A stretch of DNA of 64,000 nt from Rathayibacter sp. VKM Ac-2857 (GTDB lineage Bacteria > Actinomycetota > Actinomycetes > Actinomycetales > Microbacteriaceae): positions 525,232 to 589,231 of the forward strand of contig NZ_JABMLE010000003.1 in the NCBI RefSeq assembly GCF_013205025.1, read 5' to 3'. Under the pieces are notes generated by a model, which was not told the DNA's origin, did no database searches, and was given only the letters and a program-made list of their open reading frames with translations. Both the position numbers and the translations under genes were made by a program. Shown in pieces: positions 15,947 to 25,100 of the stretch. How positions within the stretch are numbered: position 1 is the stretch's first letter; every line of letters starts with the position of its first letter.

Positions 15947-17011
15947 ATGAGCACCACGACCGCCACCACCGCTGCATCGTTGGGCCTCGGGTCGTCCGGC
16001 GCGGGAGGTGCGGGCCCGACCCCGGCCGCCGTCCGCGCCGGCACCCTCGGCGGGGCCTGGCGGAGATTCCTCCTCCGTCGGGCCCTCGGCCTGCTCGTCA
16101 ACCTCGCGCTGCTCGTGCTGGTCACCTTCCTGATCGTGCAGCTCATCCCCGGCGACCCGGCGATCGCCATCGCGGGGGAGTCGGCCTCGCTCGACCAGGT
16201 CGAGCTGGTCCGCACCCAGCTCGGCCTCGACCAGCCGCTGCCCGCGCAGCTCTGGACCTATCTGCTCGGCGTGCTGCAGGGCGACTTCGGCGCCTCCTAC
16301 CGCTACACGATCCCGGCGATGGACCTCGTGATGACGGCCGTGCCGTACACGCTGACCATCACGATCTCCGCGGTGCTGCTCCTGCTCGTGCTCGGCATCG
16401 CGCTGGGCATGGCGGTCGGCGTCGCGACCCGCGGCGACCGCCGCCGCTGGCTCGACGCGGTGTTCAGCACCGTCACCGGGCTGATCTCCTCGGTGCCCAC
16501 CTATGTGCTGGCGACCGGCTTCGTCGTCGTCTTCGCGGTGCTGCTGAAGGTGCTGCCGCCCGCGTACTCGCCGGCCTACGACTTCGGCACCGCCGCGATC
16601 CTGCCGATCGCCTCGCTCACCGTCGGCGGCACCTGCTCCGTCGCGAGGATCGTCCGCCGCGAGACCGCGGTGATCCTCGAGCAGGACTACATGCGCACGG
16701 CCCGCGGCTGGCGGCTGCCCGCGCTCACCCTCTACGCCAAGCACATGCTGCCCAACCTGCTCACCACGGCGCTGACGCTCTCGGGCATCATCCTCACCGC
16801 GCTGCTCGGCTCGGCGCTGATCACCGAGGCGGTCTTCGCCTGGCCCGGCCTCGGCGGCGTGATCGTCCAGGCGATCGCGATCGACAAGGACTACCCGGTG
16901 ATCCGCGCGGCCGTCTTCGTCATCGGGCTCATCTCCCTCGTGATCACCCTCGTGATCGACGTCATCCTGGGTCTGATCGACCCGCGCACCCTCGGAGAGC
17001 AGCGTGGCTGA
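15947..17011 (+). CDS. ABC transporter permease, DppB/OppB-like
   Basis: A 354-residue inner-membrane subunit. A roughly 40-residue cytoplasmic leader precedes six membrane segments, with FLIVQLIPGDPA typical of DppB proteins and the EAA-type loop MRTARGWRLPALTLYAKHMLPN. It overlaps the next gene by eight bases and would pair with the permease half of that fusion protein. Confidence 0.92.
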   Translation: MSTTTATTAASLGLGSSGAGGAGPTPAAVRAGTLGGAWRRFLLRRALGLLVNLALLVLVTFLIVQLIPGDPAIAIAGESASLDQVELVRTQLGLDQPLPAQLWTYLLGVLQGDFGASYRYTIPAMDLVMTAVPYTLTITISAVLLLLVLGIALGMAVGVATRGDRRRWLDAVFSTVTGLISSVPTYVLATGFVVVFAVLLKVLPPAYSPAYDFGTAAILPIASLTVGGTCSVARIVRRETAVILEQDYMRTARGWRLPALTLYAKHMLPNLLTTALTLSGIILTALLGSALITEAVFAWPGLGGVIVQAIAIDKDYPVIRAAVFVIGLISLVITLVIDVILGLIDPRTLGEQRG

Positions 17012-18737
17012 GTCCCTCCCCGCCGTCCGCGGCCTGAAGCCCGCCGGCGCGCGCACCTTCGCCTGGAATCCCGGGCTCGTGATCGGGCTCGGCCTGCTCG
17101 GCGTGATCGCCCTCACCGCGCTGATCGCCCCGATCGCGCTCGAGGGCCAGGCCACCGGCCTCGGCGGCAGCCCCAGCCTCGGCTCGACCGCCGAGCACCC
17201 GCTCGGCACCGACACCCTCGGCCGCGACATGCTCGCCCGCACCCTCGTCGCCACCCGCTCGACCGTGCTGATGGCGCTCGCCGCGACCGTGCTCTCGGCG
17301 ATCGTCGGCATCGCGGTCGGCATCGGCGTCTGGCTCGCCCCGCGCCGGGTCCGCGAGCTCGGGCTGCGCGCGATCGAGCTGGCCGTCAGCTACCCGACGA
17401 TGCTCGTCGCGATCATCGTCGCCGCGATCCTCGGCCAGGGCGTCGTCCAGGTGGTGGTCGCCATCGCGGTCGCCAACATCGCCGGCTTCGCGCGGCTGAC
17501 CGCCAACCTCGCCTCCAAGATCGCGGCGAGCGAGTACGTCACCACGGCCCGGCTGACCGGAGTGCCGACGCACCTCGTCGCGCTGCGGCACGTGCTGCCG
17601 AACATGGCCGAGCCGACGCTGATCCTCGTCGCCGGTGCCTTCTCCGGCGCCCTCGTCGAGATCTCGGGTCTCTCCTTCATCGGCCTCGGCGCGCAGACGC
17701 CCGCCTTCGACTGGGGCACGCTGCTCAACGACGGGCTGAGCCGGATCTCGGTGAACCCGGTCGTCATCCTCGGCCCGGCGCTTGCCCTTACTGTCGCCTC
17801 CTTCGCGGCGCTGCTGGTCGGCGACGGCCTGGCGGCGGCGGCGAACCCGCGCTCGAACACGACGCGGGCCCGGATGACGAGGGCCACCGGCTCCGCGACC
17901 GCCGACTCCTCGACCGCCGCACCCGCCCCCGCCGACGCCGTGCTCGTCGCCGACGGCATCACCGTCCGCCACGGCGCGACCGGCCGCGAGCTCGTCTCCG
18001 ACCTCTCCTTCGCCATCCGCCGCGGCGAGGTGCTCGGCATCGTCGGCGAGTCCGGCTCGGGCAAGTCGCTGACGGCGTCCGTGGTCGCGAAGCTGCTCGG
18101 CGAGGGCCTGGAGGCGTCCGCGCGCCGGCTCGAGCTCGGCGGCACCGACCTGCTCGGCCCCGTCCCGGACCGGGTGCTCGCCGCGAAGATCGGCCTGATC
18201 TACCAGGACCCGGGCACCGCGCTGAACCCCGCCATGGTCCTCGGCACCCAGCTCTCGGACGTGCTGCGGATCCGCCTGCGCCACTCCCGTCGCGACGCGC
18301 TCGACCTGCTGCTGCGCGGCTTCCGCTCGGTGATGCTCTCCGATCCGGAGGGGCGCCTGCGGCAGTACCCGCACCAGCTCTCCGGCGGCATGAAGCAGCG
18401 CGCGATGATCGCCTCGGCGATGAGCGCGAAGCCCGACCTGCTGATCGCGGACGAGCCGACCACCGCGCTCGACGTGACGGTGCAGCGCGAGGTGCTGAGC
18501 GTGCTCAAGCGCATGAACGAGGACTCCGGCACCGCCGTGCTCTTCATCTCGCACGACCTCGGCGTCGTCCGGGCGCTCTGCGACCGCGTCCTCGTGATGA
18601 AGGACGGCCGCATCGTCGAGCGGATCGACGACATCGCCCACCTCTCGGAGGAGACCGTGATGCATCCGTACACGAGGCAGCTGCTCGCCGCGACGCCGGT
18701 CGTGACCGTGCCGACGCCGCCGGAGGTGCGCTCGTGA
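17004..18737 (+). CDS. Fused ABC transporter permease (DppC-like) and ATPase (DppD-like)
   Basis: A 577-residue two-domain protein. Residues 1-280 form a DppC permease with LGTDTLGRDMLAR and the loop EYVTTARLTGVPT. A Ser/Thr/Ala/Pro linker (about 282-311) joins it to an ATPase with Walker A GESGSGKS (348-355), signature LSGGMKQR and Walker B LLIADEPTTALD. In most systems these are separate genes. The reading frame is continuous with no sign of frameshift. Start is GTG 17004 with GGAGAG upstream. Together with the following ATPase it completes the importer. Confidence 0.92.
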   Translation: MAESLPAVRGLKPAGARTFAWNPGLVIGLGLLGVIALTALIAPIALEGQATGLGGSPSLGSTAEHPLGTDTLGRDMLARTLVATRSTVLMALAATVLSAIVGIAVGIGVWLAPRRVRELGLRAIELAVSYPTMLVAIIVAAILGQGVVQVVVAIAVANIAGFARLTANLASKIAASEYVTTARLTGVPTHLVALRHVLPNMAEPTLILVAGAFSGALVEISGLSFIGLGAQTPAFDWGTLLNDGLSRISVNPVVILGPALALTVASFAALLVGDGLAAAANPRSNTTRARMTRATGSATADSSTAAPAPADAVLVADGITVRHGATGRELVSDLSFAIRRGEVLGIVGESGSGKSLTASVVAKLLGEGLEASARRLELGGTDLLGPVPDRVLAAKIGLIYQDPGTALNPAMVLGTQLSDVLRIRLRHSRRDALDLLLRGFRSVMLSDPEGRLRQYPHQLSGGMKQRAMIASAMSAKPDLLIADEPTTALDVTVQREVLSVLKRMNEDSGTAVLFISHDLGVVRALCDRVLVMKDGRIVERIDDIAHLSEETVMHPYTRQLLAATPVVTVPTPPEVRS

Positions 18738-19567
18738 GCGCCGCCGCGGCCACCGGAGCCGCCGCGTCCTCCGCGATGGTCGACGTCCGCGGTCTCGACG
18801 TGGTCTTCGGCCACGCGAAGGTCCTGCACGGCGTCGACCTGCGGGTCGAGCGCGGCCGCACCGTCGGCGTGGTCGGCGAGTCCGGCTCCGGCAAGTCGAC
18901 CCTCGCCAAGGTGCTCGTCGGCTCGGTCCGCGCGGCCGCCGGCACGGCGACCGTGGACGGCGTCGACGTCGTGGCCGCGAACCGGGCGGCGATGCACGCC
19001 TACCGCCGGCGCACGCAGATGATCCCGCAGGACCCCTACTCCTCGCTCTCGCCGCGGCGCACCATCGCGCAGACCCTCGCCGAGGCGATCGACCCGGTCC
19101 GCGCCCGCGTCGGCCGGAACGAGGAGCTGATCGTCGCCTGGCTGGAGCGCGTCGGCCTCAGCGCCGACATGCGGCACCGGTTCCCGCACGAGTTCTCCGG
19201 CGGCCAGCGCCAGCGCGTCGCGATCGCCCGCGGGCTGATCATCGACCCGACCTTCGTGATCGCCGACGAGATCACCTCCGCCCTCGACGTCTCGGTGCAG
19301 GGGCAGATCCTCGACCTGCTGGCCGGGATCAAGGAGTCGCTCGGCCTGACGATGATGTTCATCTCGCACAACCTCGCCGTCGTCCAGCGGGTCAGCGACG
19401 AGGTCGTGGTGCTCTACCGCGGCGAGGTCGTCGAGGCAGGCCCGGTCGAGCGGATCTACGCCGACCCCCAGCACTGGTACACCCGCCGCCTGCTCGACGC
19501 CGACCCGGGCTCGCCCGGCTTCAGCCTCACCGGAGCGGCGTCGATCCCCGCGAAGGAGAGCGCATGA
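18734..19567 (+). CDS. ABC transporter ATP-binding protein, DppF/OppF-like
   Basis: A 277-residue ATPase. Walker A GESGSGKS at about 48-55, Q-loop MIPQDPYSSLSPR, signature FSGGQRQR, Walker B FVIADEITSALD and the switch His in MMFISHNLAVV are all present. The C terminus shows the peptide-transporter extension PQHWYTRRLLDADPG. The GTG start overlaps the stop of the fusion gene, and its own stop overlaps the next start. Confidence 0.93.
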   Translation: MSAAAATGAAASSAMVDVRGLDVVFGHAKVLHGVDLRVERGRTVGVVGESGSGKSTLAKVLVGSVRAAAGTATVDGVDVVAANRAAMHAYRRRTQMIPQDPYSSLSPRRTIAQTLAEAIDPVRARVGRNEELIVAWLERVGLSADMRHRFPHEFSGGQRQRVAIARGLIIDPTFVIADEITSALDVSVQGQILDLLAGIKESLGLTMMFISHNLAVVQRVSDEVVVLYRGEVVEAGPVERIYADPQHWYTRRLLDADPGSPGFSLTGAASIPAKESA

Positions 19568-20832
19568 CCGCCCGACTGCCCCTCACCCCCGTGGCCGAGG
19601 GCGTGCTCCGGCTCGTCGGCGCGACGCTCGTCGACGGCACGGGCGCCGCTCCACTCGAGGACTCCGAGGTCGAGATCCGCGACGGCGTGACCGCCTACGC
19701 GGGGCCGCGCCGTGCGGATCCCGGGCCTGACGGTCGCACGGTCGACGTCTCCGGCGCGTTCCTGCTGCCGGGCTTCGTCGACGTGCACGTGCACCTCGCG
19801 ATGGTGCCCGTCGCCCCGGAGACGGCGCGCGAGCGCTTCCCGGAGGAGGACGTCCTCGAGATCGCCGGGCTGCTCCGCCGCACGCTCGACGCGGGGGTCA
19901 CCACCGCGCGCGACCTCGACGGGCTCTCCCCGGGCTACCGCGAGGCCGTCGCGCGCGGAGCCGTCGACGGCCCGCGACTGCACCTCGCGATCGCGATGCT
20001 CTCGCCGACCGGCGGCCACGCCGATCCGCACCACCGCAACGGCAGCCTGCCGGCCTGGGCCGTGCGCCCGGGCATGCCCGCGCCCGGCCTCGTGGACACG
20101 GACGAGGACGTGGTCCGGATGGTCCGGACGCTCGTGCGCACCGGTGCCGACGTGATCAAGGTCGCGACTTCGGGCGGGCTCGGCTCCCCGAACGACGACG
20201 CGCGGGACGTGGGGATCACGCAGAAGCAGGTCGCCCTGATCGCGGAGCTGCTCGCCGAGCGCGGCGGCCGGCCGATCACCGCGCATGCCCTCTCCGACGA
20301 CGCCGCGCGGGACGCCGTGCTGGGCGGCGCGACGAGCATCGAGCACGGCTACGATCTCTCCGACGAGACCATCGCGCTGATGCGCGAGCGGGGGACGACC
20401 CTCGTGCCGACCCTGAGCATCCTGGTCCGCGAGTTCGACCCCGCGACGACCACCGCCGAGCGGCTGCGACAGCGCGAGCTGCTGCGCGAGCGGGGGCTGG
20501 ACTCGGTGCACCGAGCCGTCGCGGCGGGCGTCCCGCTCGCCCTCGGCACGGACGCCGGAGTGCACCCGCACGGCCGGAACCTCGCCGAGCTGGCGCAGCT
20601 GGTCGCCGTCGGGCTCACTCCGCTCCAGGCCTTGAGTGCCGGCACGCTCGGCGGCGCCCGCCTGCTGGGGCTCGACGCGCAGCTCGGCTCGGTCGAGCCG
20701 GGCAAGCTCGCCGACCTGGTGCTGACCGACGCGGACCCGCTGGCCGACATCGCCGCGCTGGGCGACCCCTCGGCGGTGCGAGCCGTGCTGCAGTCGGGCC
20801 GCGTGGTCAAGGACCTCGACGGGCGGCTCTGA
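19564..20832 (+). CDS. Imidazolonepropionase-like amidohydrolase
   Basis: A 422-residue metal-dependent hydrolase with complete ligands: HVH at about 75-77 in GFVDVHVHL, the Lys in DVIKVATSGG, His in ITAHALSDDA, IEHGYDLSD, and the Asp in LGTDAGVHPHG. Family members cleave cyclic amides or dipeptides containing proline. It is the last gene of the GntR-controlled run, coupled to the transporter ATPase by a four-base overlap, so it most likely acts on whatever the transporter brings in. Confidence 0.9.
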   Translation: MTARLPLTPVAEGVLRLVGATLVDGTGAAPLEDSEVEIRDGVTAYAGPRRADPGPDGRTVDVSGAFLLPGFVDVHVHLAMVPVAPETARERFPEEDVLEIAGLLRRTLDAGVTTARDLDGLSPGYREAVARGAVDGPRLHLAIAMLSPTGGHADPHHRNGSLPAWAVRPGMPAPGLVDTDEDVVRMVRTLVRTGADVIKVATSGGLGSPNDDARDVGITQKQVALIAELLAERGGRPITAHALSDDAARDAVLGGATSIEHGYDLSDETIALMRERGTTLVPTLSILVREFDPATTTAERLRQRELLRERGLDSVHRAVAAGVPLALGTDAGVHPHGRNLAELAQLVAVGLTPLQALSAGTLGGARLLGLDAQLGSVEPGKLADLVLTDADPLADIAALGDPSAVRAVLQSGRVVKDLDGRL

Positions 20833-20962
20833 AGCACGAGCCCGCTTCTCCTCGCCTGCGAGCGAGGTGGCGGTCTCTCCTTCGACCGGTCGTTCCACGC
20901 CATGAGCAGGAGCGGAACTGAGTAAGTCACTGTTCTGGTTGCCGTTTCAGTATCGTTGAGGG

Positions 20963-21733
20963 ATGACGCTCAGATCCGGATACGTGAACGCGCCGCTCGA
21001 ACTCGTCGTCTTCGAACTCGCGCACCCACCGAGCCCGTTGCGTCAGGAAGAGGTCTACGCCGTCAAAGCGGTCCTGGGCGACCTTGCTCCGATCGCTCGG
21101 CTGGAGGTCGAAGGGGGTCCCCTGCTCATGTCCCGGGGTCGGCATCTGAACATCTCCTTCGGGCCGGAGGCGCTGACGATCAGCACGACGTCGTACGAGG
21201 GCTGGCCCGGCTTCCGGACCACGATCGAAGCCGCGATCCGAGCGCGTCACGGGATCAGCCCCATCGATGCCTCCGAGCGCGTCGGTCTTCGGTACATCAA
21301 CGAGATCCGCGTCCCGCAGCCTCCCGACCGCGACGGCGACGGCGACGGTGATGTGGACTGGTCGGAGTGGCTCGTGCCGAGCGTGACCGCTCCGGCGTTC
21401 GATCTGGACGGCGACAGCCTTCATCTCCAGGTCCACCGAGGTCTCGCAGCGTTCTCGCTCGACGAGGAGGGAGATGTCGTCGCAGTGCGGTACTCGGCCG
21501 CGCGGGAGGAGGCGATCGAATCGACACCCACCCTCGTCCGCCGCAGTCCCAGCCCGGGCGGCCCGTTCTTCCTCCTCGACACGGATGCGTCGTGGACGAG
21601 GGCTGACAGTGCCCGGCTCGAGACCTTCGATGTCGAGAGCACCCTCGCGACGTGCGATCGACTTCATGCTCCGATCGGCACGATCTTCGAGAAACTCATC
21701 ACCGATCGCTTGAGGAAGGAAGTGCTGCTCTGA
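20963..21733 (+). CDS. TIGR04255-like protein, first gene of a three-gene cassette
   Basis: A 256-residue protein. N-terminal NAPLELVVFELAHP, the central ERVGLRYINEIRVP and the late APIGTIFEKLITDRLRKE fit the TIGR04255 family, whose function is unknown. An acidic insert (DRDGDGDGDVD) follows the central motif. Base composition drops here: hand-counted 60-base lines in the cassette give about 62-63% GC against 72-77% in the transporter genes before it. A separate promoter is likely in the AT-richer gap 20920-20962, and the ATG follows GAGGG. The stop overlaps the next start by one base. Confidence 0.78.
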   Translation: MTLRSGYVNAPLELVVFELAHPPSPLRQEEVYAVKAVLGDLAPIARLEVEGGPLLMSRGRHLNISFGPEALTISTTSYEGWPGFRTTIEAAIRARHGISPIDASERVGLRYINEIRVPQPPDRDGDGDGDVDWSEWLVPSVTAPAFDLDGDSLHLQVHRGLAAFSLDEEGDVVAVRYSAAREEAIESTPTLVRRSPSPGGPFFLLDTDASWTRADSARLETFDVESTLATCDRLHAPIGTIFEKLITDRLRKEVLL

Positions 21734-22377
21734 TGGCGGAGAGAACACGTTCGGACCGTCTCACCGGCGGACGGTTGTACGAGACGGCGACGCAGCGATC
21801 GAGTGGCGAGGCGGCTCGCGCCATGGTCGGTCAGGCGGATGTCCTGCGCCGCGAGTCCTGGACTCTGACCAAGCGCGTCCATGTCCTGCACCGGCAGGCG
21901 AGTGACGCGGAGTTGGACGCTCTGACGAACAAGCGTGCGGCCGAGAGTCCTGTCGAGGTGCTCGAGTACCTGAGCGACCAGGGGATCGCCTGGCGCGACA
22001 TCGCGAGTGTGGTCGGCGTCAGTGTCGCTGCCGTGAAGAAGTGGCGTCAGGGCGAAACCATGACGGGGGAGAATCGGCTCCGTCTTGCGGGTTTCGCGGC
22101 CGTGCTGGACAAACTGCACGACCGGATGATCTCGGACCCGGCTTCCTGGCTCGAGATGCCGATCGTCCGCGACGTCTTCGTGACCGGTCTCGATCTCCTC
22201 ATCGCCGACAGGAGAGATCTCCTGATCCAGCACGCGGTCGACTACGAATCCGTCCCGAAGGAGGCCGTCTTGGACGCCTTCGACCCCGAATGGAGGACGA
22301 CCCGCGTCGACGACTCGTTCGAGACGGTCGTCGGAGCAGACGGGAAGCTCTCGATCGCACCGAAGTCCTCGTCCTAG
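21733..22377 (+). CDS. Helix-turn-helix protein (MbcA/Xre-like), second gene of the cassette
   Basis: A 214-residue protein. Residues 75-115 look like a helix-turn-helix (GIAWRDIASVVGVSVAAVKKW followed by RLAGFAAVLDKL), and the following DPASWLEMPI segment recalls the antitoxin/Xre-MbcA-ParS-like proteins that end in a short partner-binding region. The N terminus is helical and charged. No enzyme motif is visible. It sits between, and overlaps, two other cassette genes, so the three are one transcript. A role as antitoxin or sensor is an inference from the HTH and the operon shape. Confidence 0.72.
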   Translation: MAERTRSDRLTGGRLYETATQRSSGEAARAMVGQADVLRRESWTLTKRVHVLHRQASDAELDALTNKRAAESPVEVLEYLSDQGIAWRDIASVVGVSVAAVKKWRQGETMTGENRLRLAGFAAVLDKLHDRMISDPASWLEMPIVRDVFVTGLDLLIADRRDLLIQHAVDYESVPKEAVLDAFDPEWRTTRVDDSFETVVGADGKLSIAPKSSS

Positions 22378-23036
22378 TGCTCCAGCTTCAGACACCGACA
22401 TCGCTGCTCGACCTCTACGCGGCATGCGGCGAAGAGGTGGAGACCCACCGTCCGCTCTTCACCGGAGACGTGTTCGACTCGGCGGACGAGCTGGTGCAGG
22501 TCGTCCAGCACCCGTGCGCGCTCAGACGCGGGCCGGAGCTCTTGCCGCGTCTCCTCGTCGTCCCTGTCCGCCCCTGTTCGCGGCCGCGGTCCGACTGGGC
22601 GAAGGCCGACTACAAGACCATGCCGTTGCCGGCGCTGCTCGGACCGGCGGGGCACCATGAGGGACTTTTCGCCGAGCCGTCGGTGGTCGAGTCGTCCGTG
22701 CTCGTCGCGCTCCCTCGGGTGGCCACACTCGCGCCGACGGGCGTCGATCTTCTTCTCCAACGATTCGTCCACCACTCCTCGAGGGTGATCGTGCCGATCG
22801 ACCGGCTCGACGAGGTGACGAGCGGCCCGTTCGAAGAAGCGGACCTGCACGCGGAGTGGGTCGAGGGCCGACGGACTGCGCCTGAGGAGGCGGCGCTCGA
22901 GTTCGACAGGTGGATCAGGGAGGAGGAAGGAGGAGGCACTCGGCAGTCACGGTTGGACGTTCCTGCGTTCCGATCGACCATCCGTCGCGCTCTGCGTGCA
23001 GAGCTGAAGAAGCGGAACGCTCAGAACTCCTCGTAG
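22377..23036 (+). CDS. Unknown protein, third gene of the cassette
   Basis: A 219-residue protein with no domain I can name. GTG 22377 shares one base with the upstream stop (TAGTG). The first third is beta-rich with VQVVQHPCALRRGP and RLLVVPVRP, suggesting a small barrel; the rest contains ALPRVATLAPTGVDLLLQRF and a charged helical end (FRSTIRRALRAELKKRN). In an operon with an HTH protein it could be an effector, but no catalytic triad is evident. It converges on, and overlaps by 16 bases, the small gene on the other strand. Confidence 0.65.
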   Translation: MLQLQTPTSLLDLYAACGEEVETHRPLFTGDVFDSADELVQVVQHPCALRRGPELLPRLLVVPVRPCSRPRSDWAKADYKTMPLPALLGPAGHHEGLFAEPSVVESSVLVALPRVATLAPTGVDLLLQRFVHHSSRVIVPIDRLDEVTSGPFEEADLHAEWVEGRRTAPEEAALEFDRWIREEEGGGTRQSRLDVPAFRSTIRRALRAELKKRNAQNSS

Positions 23037-23368
23037 TTGTAGGGCTCCGGGTCCGGCTCGACGACGGGGCGCGCGACGGTGCGCTTGTTGTTCTTGATCC
23101 GCGAGCGGATGTCCTCGACGGCCTTCGCGACGGCGTCCTCGGTCGCGGCCTCGTCGTCCACGGCCCGCTCCACGGGCACGGCGACGAGCTCGCTGCTCGC
23201 GTCGAGTGTCATCTTGGCCTCGATGAGCACGCCCTCGTCGGTGAAGGCGGGGACGCTGACGGCCTCCGAGTGCTCCTGCCGGTCGATCGCGGTCACGAGG
23301 TCGAGGAGGGCCTCGGTGACGGCGTCGGTGGTGACGATGCTCTTGGAGGCGTAGGTCAGCTGCTGCAT
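23021..23368 (-). CDS. Small acidic protein of unknown function
   Basis: A 115-residue protein, MQQLTYASKS...PYNYEEF. It is mostly helical by appearance, with an acidic body and one basic patch (RSRIKNNKR). No family is recognised. Codon use is that of the host genome. The ATG at 23368 gives a compact protein; upstream in-frame starts would add a Pro/Arg-rich stretch that looks non-coding. Confidence 0.6.
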   Translation of the reverse strand: MQQLTYASKSIVTTDAVTEALLDLVTAIDRQEHSEAVSVPAFTDEGVLIEAKMTLDASSELVAVPVERAVDDEAATEDAVAKAVEDIRSRIKNNKRTVARPVVEPDPEPYNYEEF

Positions 23369-23507
23369 GATTCCAGTCTGGTCGGCGCGGCGCGGCGGCT
23401 CTCGGGCTTGCGGCGGGGGCGGGTGGGCGTCTAACGGGGCCGGCTGTGGATCTCCGTTCACCTCGGCGACCTTGCGGCGGGCGTGCCGCGCGCCGCAGTC
23501 TGGAGGC

Positions 23508-23723
23508 ATGCGAGACGTGCTGAGGAGATCCAGCGGCGGCGAGATCGCCGGCGCCGTCCTGATCGTGCTGGCTTCGATCGCGCTCCTGATCGGCGCGTTC
23601 GCCGCGGGCGCGGGGAGCGTCTACGGGATGCTCGGCGTGATCGTCGCGTTCACCGCAGGCATCACCGGTCTCGGCGTGCACATCGCCGGCCGCGAGGCCC
23701 GGCTGCGCCGCGACGGGAACTGA
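23508..23723 (+). CDS. Small two-helix membrane protein
   Basis: A 71-residue protein: basic start (MRDVLRRSS), two hydrophobic segments around EIAGAVLIVLASIALLIGA and LGVIVAFTAGITGLG, and a basic tail (REARLRRDGN). Function unknown. GGAGG is only one base from the ATG, too close for normal use, so the mRNA may be leaderless. Immediately followed by a repeat cluster. Confidence 0.6.
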   Translation: MRDVLRRSSGGEIAGAVLIVLASIALLIGAFAAGAGSVYGMLGVIVAFTAGITGLGVHIAGREARLRRDGN

Positions 23724-23729
23724 CGCCTT

Positions 23730-24100
23730 CATGCTGATCGAGTAGCCCTCGGAGAGGGCGTATCGAGATCCGCCCACCGCTGGCACGGGGGTCTCGATAC
23801 GCGCTGCGCGCTACTCGACCAGCATGGGACGGGCGTGCCCGCCCGTGCTGTGCAGCATGCTCGCGCCCGTCCATCAGGGTTCCGCCGCTGAGCCGATTCA
23901 TGCTGATCGAGTAGCCCTCGGAGCGGGCGTATCGAGATCCGCCCACCGCCGGCACGGGGGTCTCGACACGCGCTGCGCGCTACTCGACCAGCATGCGGCG
24001 ATTCATGTTGATCGAGTAGCCCGCGCAGCGGGCGTATCGAGATCCGCCCACCGCCGGCACGGGGGTCTCGATACGCGCTGCGCGCTACTCGACCAGCATG
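23730..24100. repeat. Dispersed inverted-repeat cluster (copy group 4), three near-identical units
   Basis: Three complete 97-base elements at 23730-23826, 23899-23995 and 24004-24100. Each runs from catgYtgatcgagtagccc through tatcgagatccgcccaccg to ctcgaYacgcgctgcgcgctactcgaccagcatg. They fill the 395-base gap between the small membrane protein and iolR; no gene is seen. Confidence 0.9.
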
Positions 24101-24118
24101 CGGCGACCCCGCCGCGGG

Positions 24119-24883
24119 TCAGCGGTCGACGAGGGTGATCTCGAAGGAGTAGAGGTCGGGGCGGTAGCAGTGCTGGCCGTACTCGACGGCGCGGCCCGAG
24201 TTGTCGAAGGCGGTGCGGGTCATCGTCAGGACCGCGGCGCCCTTGCGAAGGTCGAGGAGCTGCGCCTCACGGGGGGTCGTGGCGCGGGCGCCGATCCGCT
24301 GCTTGGCGACGCGCATCGCCACTCCGCGGGCGCGGAGCAGCTGGTAGAGGCCGTGCGACTCGAGGGCGCCGAGGTCGAGGTCGACGAAGTCGGCCGGCAG
24401 GGTGTTGTCGAGGACGGCGAGCGGGACCCCGTCCGCGGACCGCAGCCGCACGAGGTGCAGGACGGGCGAGCCGACCTCGACGCCGAGCGCCTCGGCGGTC
24501 TTCTCGTCGGCCGTGCCGACGGTGGAGGAGAGGGTGCTCGTCGTGGGGCTCTGGCCGGAGCGCTGGAGGTCCTCGAACAGGCTGGTGAGCTCGACGTTGC
24601 GGGTGACCCTGCCGTGCACGACCTGCGTGCCGATGCCGCGGCGGCGGACGAGGAGGCCCTTGTCGACGAGGTCCTGGATCGCGCGGCGGATGGTCGGCCG
24701 CGACATGCCCAGCCGGTTGCCGAGCGACACCTCGTTCTCGAGCCGGGAGCCGGCCGGGAGCGTCTCGTCGAGGATGGCCCGCTCGAGGCGGGTCGCGATC
24801 TGGTGGTAGAGCGGGATGGGCCCGGAGCGGTCGAGGTCCATGAAGAGGTCCATCGGCAGGGCGTGCTCCTCCTGCAGCGCCAT
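24119..24883 (-). CDS. GntR-family regulator with UTRA domain, probable inositol-cluster repressor
   Basis: A 254-residue regulator. Winged HTH at about residues 20-90 (GSRLENEVSLGNRLGMSRPTIRRAI) and a UTRA ligand domain (LVRLRSADGVPLAVLD to the end). It is divergent from the inositol genes, and the gap between them holds attgtaaggacatt at 24984, a close match to the palindrome before the transaldolase gene at 34620. This makes it the likely repressor of the cluster, with an inositol breakdown product as probable inducer. Confidence 0.9.
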   Translation of the reverse strand: MALQEEHALPMDLFMDLDRSGPIPLYHQIATRLERAILDETLPAGSRLENEVSLGNRLGMSRPTIRRAIQDLVDKGLLVRRRGIGTQVVHGRVTRNVELTSLFEDLQRSGQSPTTSTLSSTVGTADEKTAEALGVEVGSPVLHLVRLRSADGVPLAVLDNTLPADFVDLDLGALESHGLYQLLRARGVAMRVAKQRIGARATTPREAQLLDLRKGAAVLTMTRTAFDNSGRAVEYGQHCYRPDLYSFEITLVDR

Positions 24884-24983
24884 GTCGTCCCCCTCCGCCG
24901 GTCACCCGTCGTCCTCGACACCCGTCGGCGTCACTACATTATGCAGCGCACGTCGGCAGCTCAGCAGTCCGTCCCATTGTGTT

Positions 24984-24997
24984 ATTGTAAGGACATT
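24984..24997. promoter_or_regulatory. Probable operator of the inositol cluster (attgtaaggacatt)
   Basis: Matches 11 of 14 bases of the perfect inverted repeat aatgtc-ag-gacatt at 34620-34633. It lies in the AT-rich divergent gap between the GntR/UTRA gene and iolE. Confidence 0.6.
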
Positions 24998-25100
24998 AAA
25001 GACCGCCCCGTCGAGGAGTTGTACACCGCCGTATGGTCCAGATGATCCGCCGCGCCCTCGTGCACGCCGCCCCTGCGTTCGTCGTCCCCGGAGCGTCCCG

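Noticed and set aside
13280..17323. Minus-strand open frame of more than 1300 codons
   Set aside because: It opposes the amidohydrolase and peptide-transporter genes and contains no domain; low-complexity composition typical of antisense frames.
23730..24100. CRISPR-like triple repeat
   Set aside because: Each unit is an inverted repeat of about 97 bases, and similar units occur singly all over the window.
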